Source of the DNA: Cryptomeria japonica
Lineage: Eukaryota > Streptophyta > Pinopsida > Cupressales > Cupressaceae
NCBI RefSeq assembly: GCF_030272615.1
Contig: NC_081405.1
Location: forward strand, 159,112,317 to 159,176,316
DNA length: 64,000 nucleotides
Direction of reading: 5' to 3'
Shown: positions 45,341-56,677 of the stretch, one piece after another
How positions within the stretch are numbered: the stretch's first letter is position 1
Layout of the letters: the number at the start of each line of letters is the position of its first letter
Made by a program: the position numbers and the translations under genes
The notes under the pieces: generated by a model
Told to the model about the DNA's origin: nothing
What the model saw: the letters and a program-made list of their open reading frames with translations, nothing else
Database searches by the model: none

Positions 45341-45555
45341 ATATTAAATCTTAGCAACAACAACAAGCTTATTCAGCAGATCTTAATCAATACCCAGCCT
45401 GTTCTCTATCTCTAAGTGATATTCACCTCTGATCTGGGACAAAATTGCCTAATACATCTCCTCCAGTTATCACTGAGGTACAAGAAGAACAAGAAATCTC
45501 TGATCCAACAGATGCAATACCTCATAAGCAGATATTACCGCCATTTCCCTAGAGA

Positions 45556-46203
45556 TTGCAAGAAAAGGAAGTTCCTACAGAACAAGAGCAAGGCTTTGAT
45601 ATTATAGATCAACTGAAGCATATTTGTGTTAAAATTCCATTGTTGCAAGCAATAAAAGATGTTCCTATATATGGTAAGGCACTGAGAGAAGCATGTCTAA
45701 AAAAACCTGGCAGGAAGAAGAAGGATCCACAAACAGTGCATGTTATGGGTCAACTGGCAGATATTATGTTAGGCAAGATTGCCATTCCAAAATATTTTGA
45801 TCCAGGTAGTCCTGTGGTAAGTATAGTCATTAATGGTAACTAGATAAGAAATGTTTTAATTGATTTAGGGGCAGCCATTAATGTGATGACAGGAGAAGTA
45901 ATGAAACAGCTTGGAATCAATAGTCTAAGGCCTACACCCACAGTTCTACAACTTGTTGATAGCTCTACAGTGAGACCTGATGGTAAGATTGAAGATGTAG
46001 TGGTTATTTTGGATTTTTGGGAATACCCTGCAGACTTTATGATTCTATCTCCAAAGGGAACATTGGGAAGATATCCGGTGATTTTGGGAAGACCTTGGCT
46101 TGCCACAGCTGATGCATATATTGGATGTAGATCAGGGGATATGACTATTTCAGATGGGAATTCTACAAAAACATTAGCCTTGTATTCTCTTGCACAACCC
46201 TAG
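45556..46203 (+). pseudogene. Athila-like aspartic protease region
   Basis: The frame contains QLKHICVKIPLLQAIKDVPI and YGKALREACLKKPGRKKKDP, the conserved linker upstream of protease in Athila/Tat elements. After an amber stop at 45841 it continues IRNVLIDLGAAINVMTGEVM. The D-L-G-A active site (instead of D-S/T-G-A) is the form usual in Athila/Tat. GRYPVILGRPWLATADAYIG follows. The frame reaches another amber at 46201 and then runs on into RT in the same frame. Confidence 0.85.
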
Positions 46204-48306
46204 CTTGATCAACAAGCAGCCGTCTGGCCTATTTTGGGAGAAGAATCTGAGAGAATTGACTCTATTAATCACCTTATGATGATTAATCGAGGACCATTCA
46301 TGCAATTACATGATGAAGAATCAATTCTTTATAACATTCTGATAAATGAGTTAATAGAACAACAAAAATTGCAGGAGTTGGTTCCGAATATTGCAGGTTT
46401 GGACTTTCTTGCAGCCACTGATATATTGCATACTCTGTTGCCACAGGAAGTATCTTCTTCTCATTTTTCTGATATGAACCAGATTGATCTTACTATCAAG
46501 ATAGAAGTTGATTTGAATAAATGTTTAAATATCAACAGAGATCTTTCAGATACTCAAAAAGAGGCCCTTGTGGACTTGCTGAAATATCATAAAAATGCTT
46601 TTGCATGGGATTACAAGGATATGCATGGGATAGATCCAACAGTTTGCACCCATCGTATCTATATAAAAGAAGAATGTTGCCCATTCAAACAACCTCAAAG
46701 AAGAATCAATTCTGCCTTAAAAGAGATAGTTAAAGAAGAATTGCAGAAGTTGTTAAAGGCCGGGTTTATCTATCCTATCTCTGATAGCCAATGGGTATCA
46801 CCTTTGGTCATAGTCCCTAAGAAAGGAGGAAAATGGAGGGTATGTGTTGATTATAGAGCCCTGAATTCAGCAACAAGAAAAGATCATTTTCCATTACCAT
46901 TTGTGGATCAGGTATTGGATTCCTTGGCTGGTAAAAGATACTTTTCATTCCTTGATGGATTCAGTGGTTACAATCAAATTCAGATAGCCCCGGAGGATCA
47001 AGAAAAGACAACATTTACTTGTTTTTGGGGCACATATGCATATTCTGTTCTTCCTTTTGGATTGTGCAATGCTCCAACCACTTTTCAAAGAGCAGTGATC
47101 AGTATCTTTTCTGATATTTCTCAAGACATCATGGAAATCTATATGGATGACTTTACAACTTATGGTACTGAATTTGAACAAGCATTAGGGAATCTGAAAA
47201 AAGTTTTGCAGCGATGTGAGGACTATAGTTTGTCATTAAATAGTGAGAAATGCTTCATCATGATGCAAGAAGGAATAGTCCTTGGTCATCATATCTCTGT
47301 AAAAGGCATACAGGTGGATCCAGCAAAGATTGAAGTCATTCAGCATATCAATGCCCCTGTGAAGCAAAAAGATGTAAGAAGTTTCCTTGGTCATGTTGGA
47401 TACTACAGAAGGTTTATCAAAGATTTCAGCAAAAATGCAAGTCCATCATATTCATTGTTTACCAAAGATATGGAATTTAAATGGACCTCTGCATGCAATG
47501 AAGCTTTCTTAAAGCTTAAGCATGCCTTGACTCAAGCACTAGTTCTTAAAGGTCCAAATTGGTCTTTACCATTTCAAATTCATACAGATGCATTTGATAA
47601 TGCAATAGGGGCAGTGTTAGGACAAAAGATTGACAAAGTGGAAAATGCAATATATTATATTAGCAAGAACTTACAGGGACTTGAGTTTAATTACACAGTC
47701 ACTGAAAAGGAAATGTTAGCTGTTATATATGCACTCAACAAATTCAGGCACTATATCACGGGATATCCCATATTTGTGCATACAAATCATACTGCAATCA
47801 GATATCTCATGAATAAGCCTTCAATTACTGGTAGATTAGCTCGCTGGTTATTGTTGATGCAGGAATTTGATATCACAGTTGTTGATAAACTAGGGAAGTC
47901 TAATGTGGTTGCAGACTATCTTTCAAGACTTCAGTTGCAAGAGGATTCTACAGTGATAGATGATGCTTTTCCAGATGAACATTTATTTCTTATCGAAGCT
48001 CACACTCCCTGGTATGCTGATATTGCCAACTATTTAGCTGCTGCTAAAATGCCAATTCACTTTTCCCCTAAAGAAAGAAGATTGTTAGTTGAAAAAAGTT
48101 TTAACTTCTCACGGATTGCTAATTGTTTGTTTTATACTGGGCCTGACCAAGTCATGAGAAGATGTGTGAGAGAAGATGAAACATATGATATCCTGCATGC
48201 ATGTCATGATGAGCCACGTGGAGGACATTTTGCTGCCAAAAGAACAACACTCAAAGTACTAAATACAGGATACTATTGGCCCACATTACACAAGGATGCA
48301 ACATAG
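46204..48306 (+). pseudogene. Athila-like reverse transcriptase, RNase H and integrase zinc domain
   Basis: Open for about 690 codons. RT blocks: WVSPLVIVPKKGGKWRVCVD, YRALNSATRKDHFPLPFVDQ, RYFSFLDGFSGYNQI (first catalytic Asp), PFGLCNAPTTFQRAV and IYMDDFTTYG (catalytic DD). RNase H: FQIHTDAFDNAIGAVLGQ, TVTEKEMLAVIYALNKFRHY, IFVHTNHTAIRYL (usual form V-x-T-D-H, so one acidic residue is replaced by Asn), and NVVADYLSRL. The integrase H-H-C-C domain begins at HACHDEPRGGHFAAKRTTLK. An amber at 48304 separates it from YTRKCDRCQCMGRP. This is the best-preserved frame in the window, but probably inactive. Confidence 0.9.
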
Positions 48307-48605
48307 TATACAAGGAAATGTGATAGATGCCAGTGTATGGGAAGACCTACAAAATCTGATGAGATGCCATTATATCGACAAATATCAGTAGCACCATTTG
48401 ATAAATGGGGTTTAGATTTTGTTGGTCCAATTGATCCACCTTCTAATGGCAAATCCTACATTTTGGTATGTACTGACTATGTAACAAAATGGGTGGAAGC
48501 TCGTGCCATGACACATGCAAGAGATAATAAGGTGGCTGAATTTCTTTATGAAGAGATATTTACAAGATATGGAGTACCAAGAGAGATTGTCTCAGACCAG
48601 GGACC
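48307..48605 (+). pseudogene. Athila-like integrase, first part of catalytic core
   Basis: CDRCQ completes the zinc site. APFDKWGLDFVGPIDPPSNG contains the first catalytic Asp, and YGVPREIVSDQG the second. The frame is cut here by insertion of the giant LTR and resumes at 55331. Confidence 0.9.
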
Positions 48606-48628
48606 TGTTGTGACGTATTCACACATCG

Positions 48629-48645
48629 CCCCATTGCAAATGGGG
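48629..48645. repeat. Terminal hairpin of the giant LTR
   Basis: CCCCATT-GCA-AATGGGG, perfect 7-bp arms, 23 bp from the LTR start. Also present at 61952-61968. Confidence 0.8.
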
Positions 48646-49137
48646 ACCCCTACTTTTTTTTGCTTCTTGGGGTTTGTTTTTCTAGGTCTTTTAGGGTTTT
48701 GTCTATTAGCCTTTGCATGCTGAGTGTTGCTAGAGGGATCGCTAGGATGGTAGGCTCTGCTTGAGCCAGGGTGAGTCCACGGGGCCCCAGAATTAGGGTT
48801 TCTTTGAGAGTCTTCCTTAGGGCCTGGTTTTGCTCTTGTTGCTAATTGTGTCTTGCTTGGTGAGTATCATCCTTGAAGGTTTGAGTTAGGTCGAGTTGGT
48901 GAGTGATGGAGTCTGGAATGTCATCCTGATCTTCAAATGCCCTGAAATTTGGCTAAGTCTGGAATGTCTTCCTGATCCTGAAATTTGACTAAGTCTGGAA
49001 AACTGAAGAGTCCTCCAAAAACTAGATTTTGCATTATAACTCCTGGAGGTCCGAAACCACTCTCAAACATCCTGACAGTATATATGGAATATAACTTAAA
49101 GTATAAGAAAGAAGAAAGATATAAAGAAATGTCACTT

Positions 49138-52100
49138 ATACTTCCAAAGGGTCCAGAGCATAATTCTCTGTAAGACATTCTACTTTGACCAAAACCTAGA
49201 ATTAATGCATTCCTAGGCTTGAATGAAGGTAAAAACGCTTGTTTGAATGAGGAAATGTGAAAATGAAGTCAGGATTTGAGCCCAAGGATGATTTTCGCTC
49301 CTGACCCTTCCAAAGGTTCTAGAGCGAAATTCATTTTTCTCCACTTTACTCTTTGATATGACCAAGTTTGTTGAATTCTGGGGCGTGAGGGGAAGGTTTT
49401 GATGCACATTTGTCTTTGAGAGGAGATTTGAGGTGACAAAATGATGGAAATTGGCCTAAAGTAGGAATTTCGCTCCTGACCCATCCAAAGGGTCCGGAGC
49501 GAAATTCTTGAAAACACCCATTTTCTTCCTTGTTATGGCCAACTTTTGGACTTCTAAGGCATGGTTGCAGTGACCTTGAGGTGTTCTAGCCTTTGAAAGA
49601 AGTTTGAGGCGATGAAATGGTGAAAATCAACCTAGAATGGAAATTTCGCTCTTGACCCTTCCAAAGGGTCCAGAGCGAAATCTTCCATTTGACCTTCTAT
49701 CTTGCCTAAAAGGATGAGTAAAGTTTGAAAGGACCTTGAGATTGATCAAGTTTGAGAGAGAATTGGATAAATCAAGATTTTTGCTCCTGACCCTTCCAAA
49801 GGGTCCAGAGCGAAAATCATCATAACCCTCATTTCCTTCCTAATTTTGGCTAAGTGTTGGTCTCTAAGGCATGTTGGAAGGTGGATTGATGTACTTTGGC
49901 CAAGAGAAGTGAATGAAGGCACTAAGAGGTGAGGATTATGTCCAAGAACATGATTTTTGCTCCTGACCCTTCCAAAGGGTCCAGAGCGAAAATCCTTATA
50001 AACCTCATTTTCTCCCTTGTTTAGACCAACGTTCTAGTTTTGAGGTGATGGGATGTGAAAATGTGAAGGATTTTGGCCAAGATTGAATTTCGCTCCTAAC
50101 CCTTTCAGAGGGTCCAGAGCAAAAATCCTTATACACCTCAATTTCTCACTTGTCAAGACCAAATTCCTAGTTTTTGGGGCATAGATGAAAGAGTTTGATG
50201 CATGTTTGCCTTAGGGAGGAGGTTTTAGACCTGGGGAGAATGAAAATCAACCTAAAAGAAGATTTCCGCTTTTGACCCTTCCAAAGGGTCCAGAGCGAAA
50301 TCTTCTATTTTTGCCTTCCTTTGGCCTTAAAGCCTAGTTTTACCTTGCCTAGACCCAGTTGGATGGAGGTTTGTCTTGATTGCGATGAAAGGAAGTTGAA
50401 TTGACCAAGTTTGTATGAGGATGAGATGAAAGGAAGTGAAAAGCTAGCCAGGAAAAGGAAATTCGCTCTTGACCATTCCAAAGGGTCTAGAGCGAAAATC
50501 CTTGAAGACCTAAATTTCTTCATTGTCCAGGCCAAGCTTTTGGTTTCTAAGGCATGCTTGGAGGTGTTTTTGAATATTCTAGCTTTGGGGGGTTAGTAAA
50601 GATTGAAAGATGGGGAATTCTAGCCTAAAAAGTGAATTTCGCTCTTGACCCTTCCAAAGGGTCCTGAGCGAAATTCTTGAAAGCACTCATTTCTCCCTTA
50701 GCCAAAGTCAGGATCTTGGTGGAGATGCAAGAGGAAGGATCTATGTCTGGCTCCCAAAGAGGATTGGAGTTGGAAAAGTCAAGAATCAAGCTCAAAACAT
50801 GATTTTCGCTGCTAACCCTTCCAAAGGGTCCAAAGTGAAAATCCTTGTAGCTCTTATTTTCTTCCTTGTTTTGGCTAGGCGTTGGCATGATGGAGGATGA
50901 ATTGGTGTGTTCTTGCCTAGAGAGGGAGTTAGATGTTTTGAAAGATGAGGACTTTGCCCAAAACGTGAATTTCACTCTTGACCCTTCCAAAGGGTCCGGA
51001 GCAAAATTCCTAACAAACCTATTTTTTTGACCTTGCTTAGACCACAAACCTTGCCCCTTGGGTGAAGAATGATGTTTAGTTGCCTTCTAGAGAGGATTGG
51101 AGTTGAAAAGATTAAGGATCGAGTCAAGAATGAGAAATTCGCTCGACCCTTCCAAAGGGTCCAGAGCGAAATTCTCCAAACCTCTCTTTTCCCTCAATTT
51201 TATGCCAAGTCTAGGGTAGTTCAAGGTGAATTGGGATTGGGAGTGTCCTTAGGTGTGACTTCAAGTGCTAGGAAATCATTGAAATTGAAAGAATTGAGCC
51301 AAATAGTGAATTTCACTCCTGACCCTTCCAAAGGGTCCATAGCGAAAATTCTACAATCACTTATTTTCCTTGCAAAATCAAGTCAAACTTGGGTTTTTAT
51401 AGCTTAGGTGAGTGAGGAGAGGTGTTTTCTTGCCTTTTGAGGTTGACTCAAGTTGAAAGGATGGATGAAGAAGCCCAAATCATGATTTTCGCTCTTGACC
51501 CTTGCAAAGGGTCCAGAGCGAAAACCCTAAAAACCATCTTTTCTTCCAAAATTTGAGTGAAGCCAAGCCTGGACAAGGGTGAGAGAAGTCATTTGGATTG
51601 CCTTGGAAGGACTCTTGATCACCAAGAATGCAAATTTTGAGCCAAACCAAGATTTTCGCTCTTGACCCTTCGAAAGGGTCCAGAGCGAAAATCCTACAAT
51701 CACTTATCTCCTTGCAAATCAAGTCAAGCTTTTTGTTTTTTATGGCTTAGGGAAGAATGAAGCAAAGTTTCCTTGACCTGGGAGGTGAGTTGAAGTGAGA
51801 AGCATGGTAGAATTTGTCCTAGAACATGGATTTCGCTCCTGACCCTTCCAAAGGGTCCAGAGTGAAAATCCTAAAACCCATCCTATCCTCCAAAATTTGT
51901 GCCAAACCATGCCTAGACCAAGGTGAGGGATGCCCTTGAGATTGCCCTAGAATAGATTGTTGTCTCCAAAAATGATGATTTTGGGCTAGAGGAAGAAATT
52001 CGCTCTTGACCCTTCCAAAGGGTTTAGGGCGAAATCCATTATAGGTCCTGTCCCTGGCCATGATTTCTAGTGAAATCCTCTTTTCTGCTCATTTTGAAGT

Positions 52101-52420
52101 CAAACAAAATGTTGCAAGCATGGGAGAGGGATCCAAGGATGAAAGTCCAAGTATAGAAAGTGAAAAAAGATAGACTTTGGTGAAGGAGAACAAGCAAATC
52201 AGGAATTTCGCTCCTGACCCTTCCAAAGGGTCCAGAGCGAAATTCCCAATATCACCTAATTTTGCTCATGATGAAGGTCATGTTGTGGATTCCTAGGCTC
52301 TAGAGGAGAGAAGACTAGTGTATGCTTGCCTTGGAGGATATTTTGGAGTAGAGACATGATAGATTTTGTCCTAAAATGCAAATTTCGCTCCTGACCCTTC
52401 CAGAGGGTCCAGGGCGAAAT
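49138..52420 (+). repeat. Array of about 19 long-spaced 37-nt hairpins
   Basis: Consensus outer arms are TTTCGCTC and GAGCGAAA; inner arms GACCCTT and AAGGGTC; loop CCA; a 2+2 nt internal loop lies between the stems. Copies start near 49293, 49468, 49644, 49779, 49955, 50088, 50264, 50462, 50637, 50804, 50969, 51137, 51311, 51486, 51653, 51831, 51998, 52206 and 52383, with one degraded copy near 49138. Spacing is mostly 165-178 bp, with two gaps near 134 and two near 200. Sequence between hairpins is only weakly similar from unit to unit. Confidence 0.9.
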
Positions 52421-52439
52421 TCTTATAGGGCCTGTCCCT

Positions 52440-52977
52440 GGCTAGGATTTTGAGCGAGCTTTATTATGAAGTCTTCTTGTCGATGATTTAAGGTGGAAAA
52501 TGCTTTGTTGAAATGAACATGTCCTGTGTACTTAATCACCTTTTGGTTTATTTTTGCAGATGGAGAAAACCAGGCCAGGGCAAGAACGACCTCTTCCAGT
52601 CCAGCATCATCAAGAATGACCTCTTCCAGTCCAGTATCATCAAGGACGACCTCTTCCAGTCCAGCATTTCAAGGAAAGGTACACCATCCATCCTGCACAT
52701 CAAAGACAAAGGAGTTTAAAGCAAGGGTTCGTTGGAGAAGCAGATAGTTTCAGAAGAGTTAATTAAAGTTAGCTTCTCAACATCACCAAATTGAACATCA
52801 ACCAAGTTACAAGTGTCAGACAAGGTGGCGTCCCAGTCATCATTCCTCCAGTTGGATTGGTCCACCTCAGCGTGTCCAGATTCAATGTACCTGACTCATC
52901 GGGGATGACACAAACTTCGATGTACCTACCCCAGTTATCCATTGGTCGAATATTCCAGAGAAGAAATGTGTCCAAAT
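52440..52977 (+). other. Giant LTR middle part, with short tandem repeat
   Basis: GACCTCTTCCAGTCCAGYAT is repeated three times at 52589-52665 (30-33 bp period). Around 52735-52785 the sequence matches 63950-64000 (GCAGATAGTTTCAGAAGAGT), which ties the two giant LTRs together. Confidence 0.65.
52970..52977. repeat. hAT-A derivative target duplication (left)
   Basis: GTCCAAAT, identical to 54404-54411. Confidence 0.92.
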
Positions 52978-53191
52978 TAGAGTTCCGTGACTCGCGGCGA
53001 GTTACGCGAGTCAGCGGGCCGGGTGACCCTGACCCGGGCTTGGACGGGTCAGGGGGCATGACTCGCCTGACTCGCCGAGTCCGAGGGTCATGATCTGGCC
53101 AGAGTCACTTAAAAAAGTGTAGTAAAAAAAACAAAAAAAAAACATAACATTTTTTAATGATTTTTTTTGCCACTTCCCTTTCTTATAACTC

Positions 53192-53692
53192 TAATCGAAT
53201 GTGGGCCAATAGAAAAATAATGCCTTTAGAAAATAATAAAAGTATTTTTGGCCTCACAAGGGGCGCTGCCCCTTGACCCCGCAAGGGGCAATGCCCCTTG
53301 ACCCCAACTTGGGGGTGCTGCCCCCAAACGCCCGTTGAAAAATATAGGGGGAAACCGCGCCGATAGAAGTAGGGAAAATCTAACCTCTGAGTCTGATTAA
53401 GCTCCATATAACAACACAACTTAGAAATCTTGGTAATTGGTATTTAGATTTAGTATTTCAAATTTCCTATAGTCTTATTTGAAAATGTAATTCTTATACT
53501 GTAATACTATCATACATCTTTTCAAAACTAGTTTTTCAAGTACTATATGTATATGTATAACTATATTAGCACCACCACCCCGCCACCCCCCCCGTCGTCG
53601 TCCCCCTGCCGTCCCCAAACTTAGACCCTTGGTCCTTCCTTCCTGGAAACGCGTCCCCACGTCCCCTCGTCCCCAACGCCCGTGGAACACTG
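53192..53692. other. Foreign block inside the hAT-A derivative
   Basis: Not present in the longer hAT-A copy. Contains GC-rich repeats (GGGGC-GCTGCCCCTTGACCCC type, 53255-53330) and a C-rich stretch (53568-53690) ending GTGGAACACTG. That end resembles a hAT terminal CAGTGTTCC read outward, so this may be part of another DNA transposon. Confidence 0.45.
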
Positions 53693-53772
53693 GAAAAATA
53701 GGAAGCCATAGTTTTGCAACCAGCTAAGAGGAAGAGGTGAAAAGCTTGCACAAATCACATTGGGGCAACACT

Positions 53773-54031
53773 CCAGTCCGATTGGCTCACTGAGTCCACC
53801 GATCCAGTCTTCACTAATGAGGACCTTGATTGGGCTGACCAGGCAGACAGAGAGGCTGAGGCTGTGGCTATGGCAGAGGAGGAGGATAGAGCACGATCAG
53901 GCACAACACCTATGGCTACTCAGACTGGCACATCACAGGCTGAGACTATGGCTACTTAGTCATCCAGGACCTACCTTAGACGCCTTTCTAGGAGGCAGAT
54001 AGACGAGGCTGAGCCAGAGCCTGAGCCATAG
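53773..54031 (+). pseudogene. hAT-A transposase C-terminal remnant
   Basis: Reads WLTESTDPVFTNEDLDWADQ and ADREAEAVAMAEEEDRARSG, then an amber at about 53958 and TYLRRLSRRQIDEAEPEPEP-stop. It is nearly the same as the end of the transposase at 26159-26290 on the other strand. The dimerisation domain itself is deleted. Confidence 0.85.
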
Positions 54032-54533
54032 ACTTGTTTTTGTTTACACTTTACAGTTACATATATGTTTGGGAACATTTGAAGTCATAGATTTTATATA
54101 CATTGGACAACATTTATAACTCTATATATCTATGTTTTCTAATTCCTTCAGCTACAATTTACATTTCTACGCATGTGATGGATGTATGTGATCAAATTAG
54201 CTTCTATTTGTTGATTTTATAGTGTCTTTAAGCTTAATTCAATAATGGGTGTATGAAACAAGTTTTAAATCGTTAAAAATCTCTAAATTTCAAGGGTTTT
54301 CTTATTTTGCCGAGTCGTTGCCGAGTCATTGCCGAGTTTGAGCCGAGTCACGAGTCGAGTCAACCTTGCCGAGTCAGAGCTGAGTCCGAGTCTGGGAACT
54401 TTGGTCCAAATAATGCAATTATTTAATTTACCAGAATCGAGTTTGTTGTAACAAACCCTAATTAAGGTTTTCATTGTAAAATCTCGGCCATTGATCTCAA
54501 ATTGATCTGAGCCATTGAATTGTATTGAGGGCG

Positions 54534-54542
54534 CTATATAAG
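54534..54542 (+). promoter_or_regulatory. TATA box of the giant LTR
   Basis: CTATATAAG in the context GCGCTATATAAGCCCTGGCT, followed about 25-30 bp later by a probable transcription start near 54565. It is placed as expected for a U3/R border, ~790 bp from the LTR end. Confidence 0.6.
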
Positions 54543-55330
54543 CCCTGGCTCCTCATTTGTAAAGGGCTAATAGTTAGTTAATAGTTAATAGTCGATGAAC
54601 AGTTAGAAATAGTGAATAGTCAGCTGATAGAGTAGCAATTAGAGTAGATTAGGAGGACAGGGCAAGAAATTGTTGCCATTGATTGTAAATAAACTCCATT
54701 TTAATTGAAGTTATGGTGAAGTTTGTTGTTTCTTTGCAATATGTATGGTCTCTTGTTGAATCTTCATTTTAGATGATAGATAATTAAATTGAATGAAAGA
54801 AGTTATTGAATGCACTCGCATGGAATCCACCTAGTCCAAACCACTAGCCTTTTGCTGACTGTAAGAGCGCCTTGCGTGGTCAACTGGCATAGAACGAGCT
54901 TAATCCCGAGTCATAGCACCTCTGTTGTTCACACATTATCTTGAATGGTGATCAGTATCTGATGGTGTATGATTTGGACATATTTGAAACATCCCTTAGA
55001 AGATCGCACTGAGTTGGTGTTGAAGTGTTCAACCTGATGGTGAAACCCAATCCAGTAGGATTCCACCAAGTCATTCATCCATCTTCTCGCATTCTAGCAA
55101 ATCAGACGTTTAGGTCATCGAATGTAAGTCCCCTTGTGATTCCAGCAAAATCACATCATACCACGAGAAGCTTATCCACACATAGAGAACCTACATACAA
55201 GAACCTTGGAGTTACTCCGACTGATCCTTCGGCGAGATCTTCAGCAGTCGGGAAACTTTATTCAAGAGAGGATAAGGTACCTTTAGGTATTTTATTCTGT
55301 GTTTGGTCGTGTACAAAAGACACATCAACA

Positions 55331-56175
55331 AGACCTCAATTTACTTCAACATTGATAGCAGCTTTGGTCAATGAATACAATATAAGGCACAAAAAATCTA
55401 CTCCATATCATCCAAAAGCTAATGGAAAAGTAGAAGTTACAAATAGGGAGCTTGAGGCTATTCTTACCAAAACAGTATCTGTTCATAAAAAAGACTGGTC
55501 TCATAGGCTTTCAGAAGCAATTTGGGCATACAGAACAACTTGGAAAATACCAATTGGTTTTACACCTTTTGAGATGGTTTATGGAAAAGCAGCAATGATG
55601 GCTATTGAATTTGAGCATAAAACTCTGAGGACAGCTTTGCAATTATATATGACATTATCTGAAGCATAGAAAGAACGTATTCAACAATTGAATACTCTAG
55701 ATGAATGGAGGAAAATGGCTGTCCAACAGACATAACTGATTCAAAATCAGAGAGCAAAGTGGCATGATAAGTATATCAAAGAGAAGAAGTTCAAAGCAGG
55801 TGACTGGGCACTACTGTATGATTCCAGATATAAAGATGCTATGGGGAAGCTGCAAACCAGGTGGTTAGGTCCATATGAGATAGAAGAAGTTTTTAATAAT
55901 GGAGCTGTTCGTTTGACCACAATTGATCCTGTTTGGTTTAAGCTTTTGGTGAATGGTCACCAACTGCGTTTGTATCATAAGCCAACCACTAAAGAGGAGT
56001 TCCTGTAGCAATTTGACCAAAAGGATGAAACAAAGGTTCCTGCAAGAACTAACAAGGTTCCTGCAGCAACTGACAAGGAACCTGCAGCAACTGATCAGCT
56101 TCCTGTTGCAATTGAGCAAAGTAATAAAGGTAAGGTTCTTGCAGCCACTGCAGTGAACATGCTTGCCGCTTCATA
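55331..56175 (+). pseudogene. Athila-like integrase, second part and C-terminus
   Basis: Resumes with QFTSTLIAALVNEYNIRHKK, then STPYHPKANGKVEVTNRELE (catalytic Glu in KVEV), WAYRTTWKIPIGFTPFEMVY, KWHDKYIKEKKFKAGDWALL, MGKLQTRWLGPYEIEEVF and NGHQLRLYHKPTTKEEF. The last blocks are the integrase C-terminal SH3-like region. Stops: TAG at 55667, TAA at 55733, TAG at 56006. The tail has VPA(A/R)T-type repeats (56033-56110) before the final stop near 56174. Confidence 0.88.
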
Positions 56176-56677
56176 ATTCTTTTCGCATCATTTCACAATA
56201 AATATTTCCATATCTTATGGGAATATTCTTCTCCATAAATAAAATTCCATCCACGTCATTCCATCCCACTTTCTTATCTGTCATTTCACTTCATTTCGCT
56301 GTCATTTTTGTACGACTGTAGGTATGTACATATTGTGTTTTGTTTTAATTACGCATTTATTATTTCATTATGATTAAGCCTTTCTAAATCCACGTACACT
56401 CCCCGAAATCTCGTCAGCTTGTGTGGACACGTGCTAGGTTAAGTTGGGGGGGTGCTTTATGGTTCGGTTTCCAAAGTTAGTGATTATCTGTCCTTTTTGG
56501 TACTTAGAATTGATTGCTTGCCATCATTGTTTAACAAGTTATTATTTCACCCAAGGAAATAATAAATTCTGCTGCCGAAATTGAGATATGTATGGAATTT
56601 TCAATTTAGCAAGTCTGTCGGATATTTTGTTTCTCCGTTTCTCACCTGCAGAGTGTTCTATACTAGCAGAGTAAGAG
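56176..56677 (+). other. Spacer between pol and third ORF
   Basis: Non-coding, T-rich; no motif recognised other than GGTTAAGTTGGGGGGGTGC at about 56437-56455, which resembles the element's own polypurine tract (AGTTGGGGGGCA, 59091-59102). Confidence 0.5.

Larger units (their letters stand above)
52978..54403 (+). mobile_element. hAT-A deletion derivative (non-autonomous)
   Basis: 1,426 bp with inverted ends TAGAGTTCCGTGACTCG and (reverse complement) CAAAGTTCCCAGACTCG, plus a perfect 8-bp duplication. Compared with 25696-29811 it keeps both subterminal regions and only the last ~85 transposase codons (53773-54031). An unrelated block (about 53192-53692) replaces part of its left side. Non-autonomous; could be moved by a transposase of the same family. 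Confidence 0.9.
48606..55330 (+). mobile_element. Giant solo LTR (about 5.3 kb of its own sequence)
   Basis: The segment starts TGTTGTGACGTATT and ends GACACATCAACA. It interrupts the integrase gene between SDQGP and its continuation. Flanks are GGACC (48601-48605) and AGACC (55331-55335), a 5-bp duplication with one change. There is no primer site, polypurine tract or coding region inside, so it is read as one LTR. A TATA box at 54534-54542 lies ~0.8 kb from the 3' end, leaving a U3 of more than 4 kb. Most of that U3 is an array of 37-nt hairpins. The first ~50 bp are repeated at 61929. A hAT derivative (52978-54403) lies inside. Confidence 0.75.

Noticed and set aside
50305..52061. Several minus-strand open frames with a repeated FALDPLEGSRAK motif
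   Set aside because: The repeated peptide is only the translation of the hairpin array; frames are short and change from unit to unit.
49138..52420. Regularly spaced palindromic repeats that look like a CRISPR array
   Set aside because: Spacers are 95-170 bp and related to each other, the host is a plant, no cas genes exist, and the array lies inside an LTR with TG...CA ends and a target duplication.
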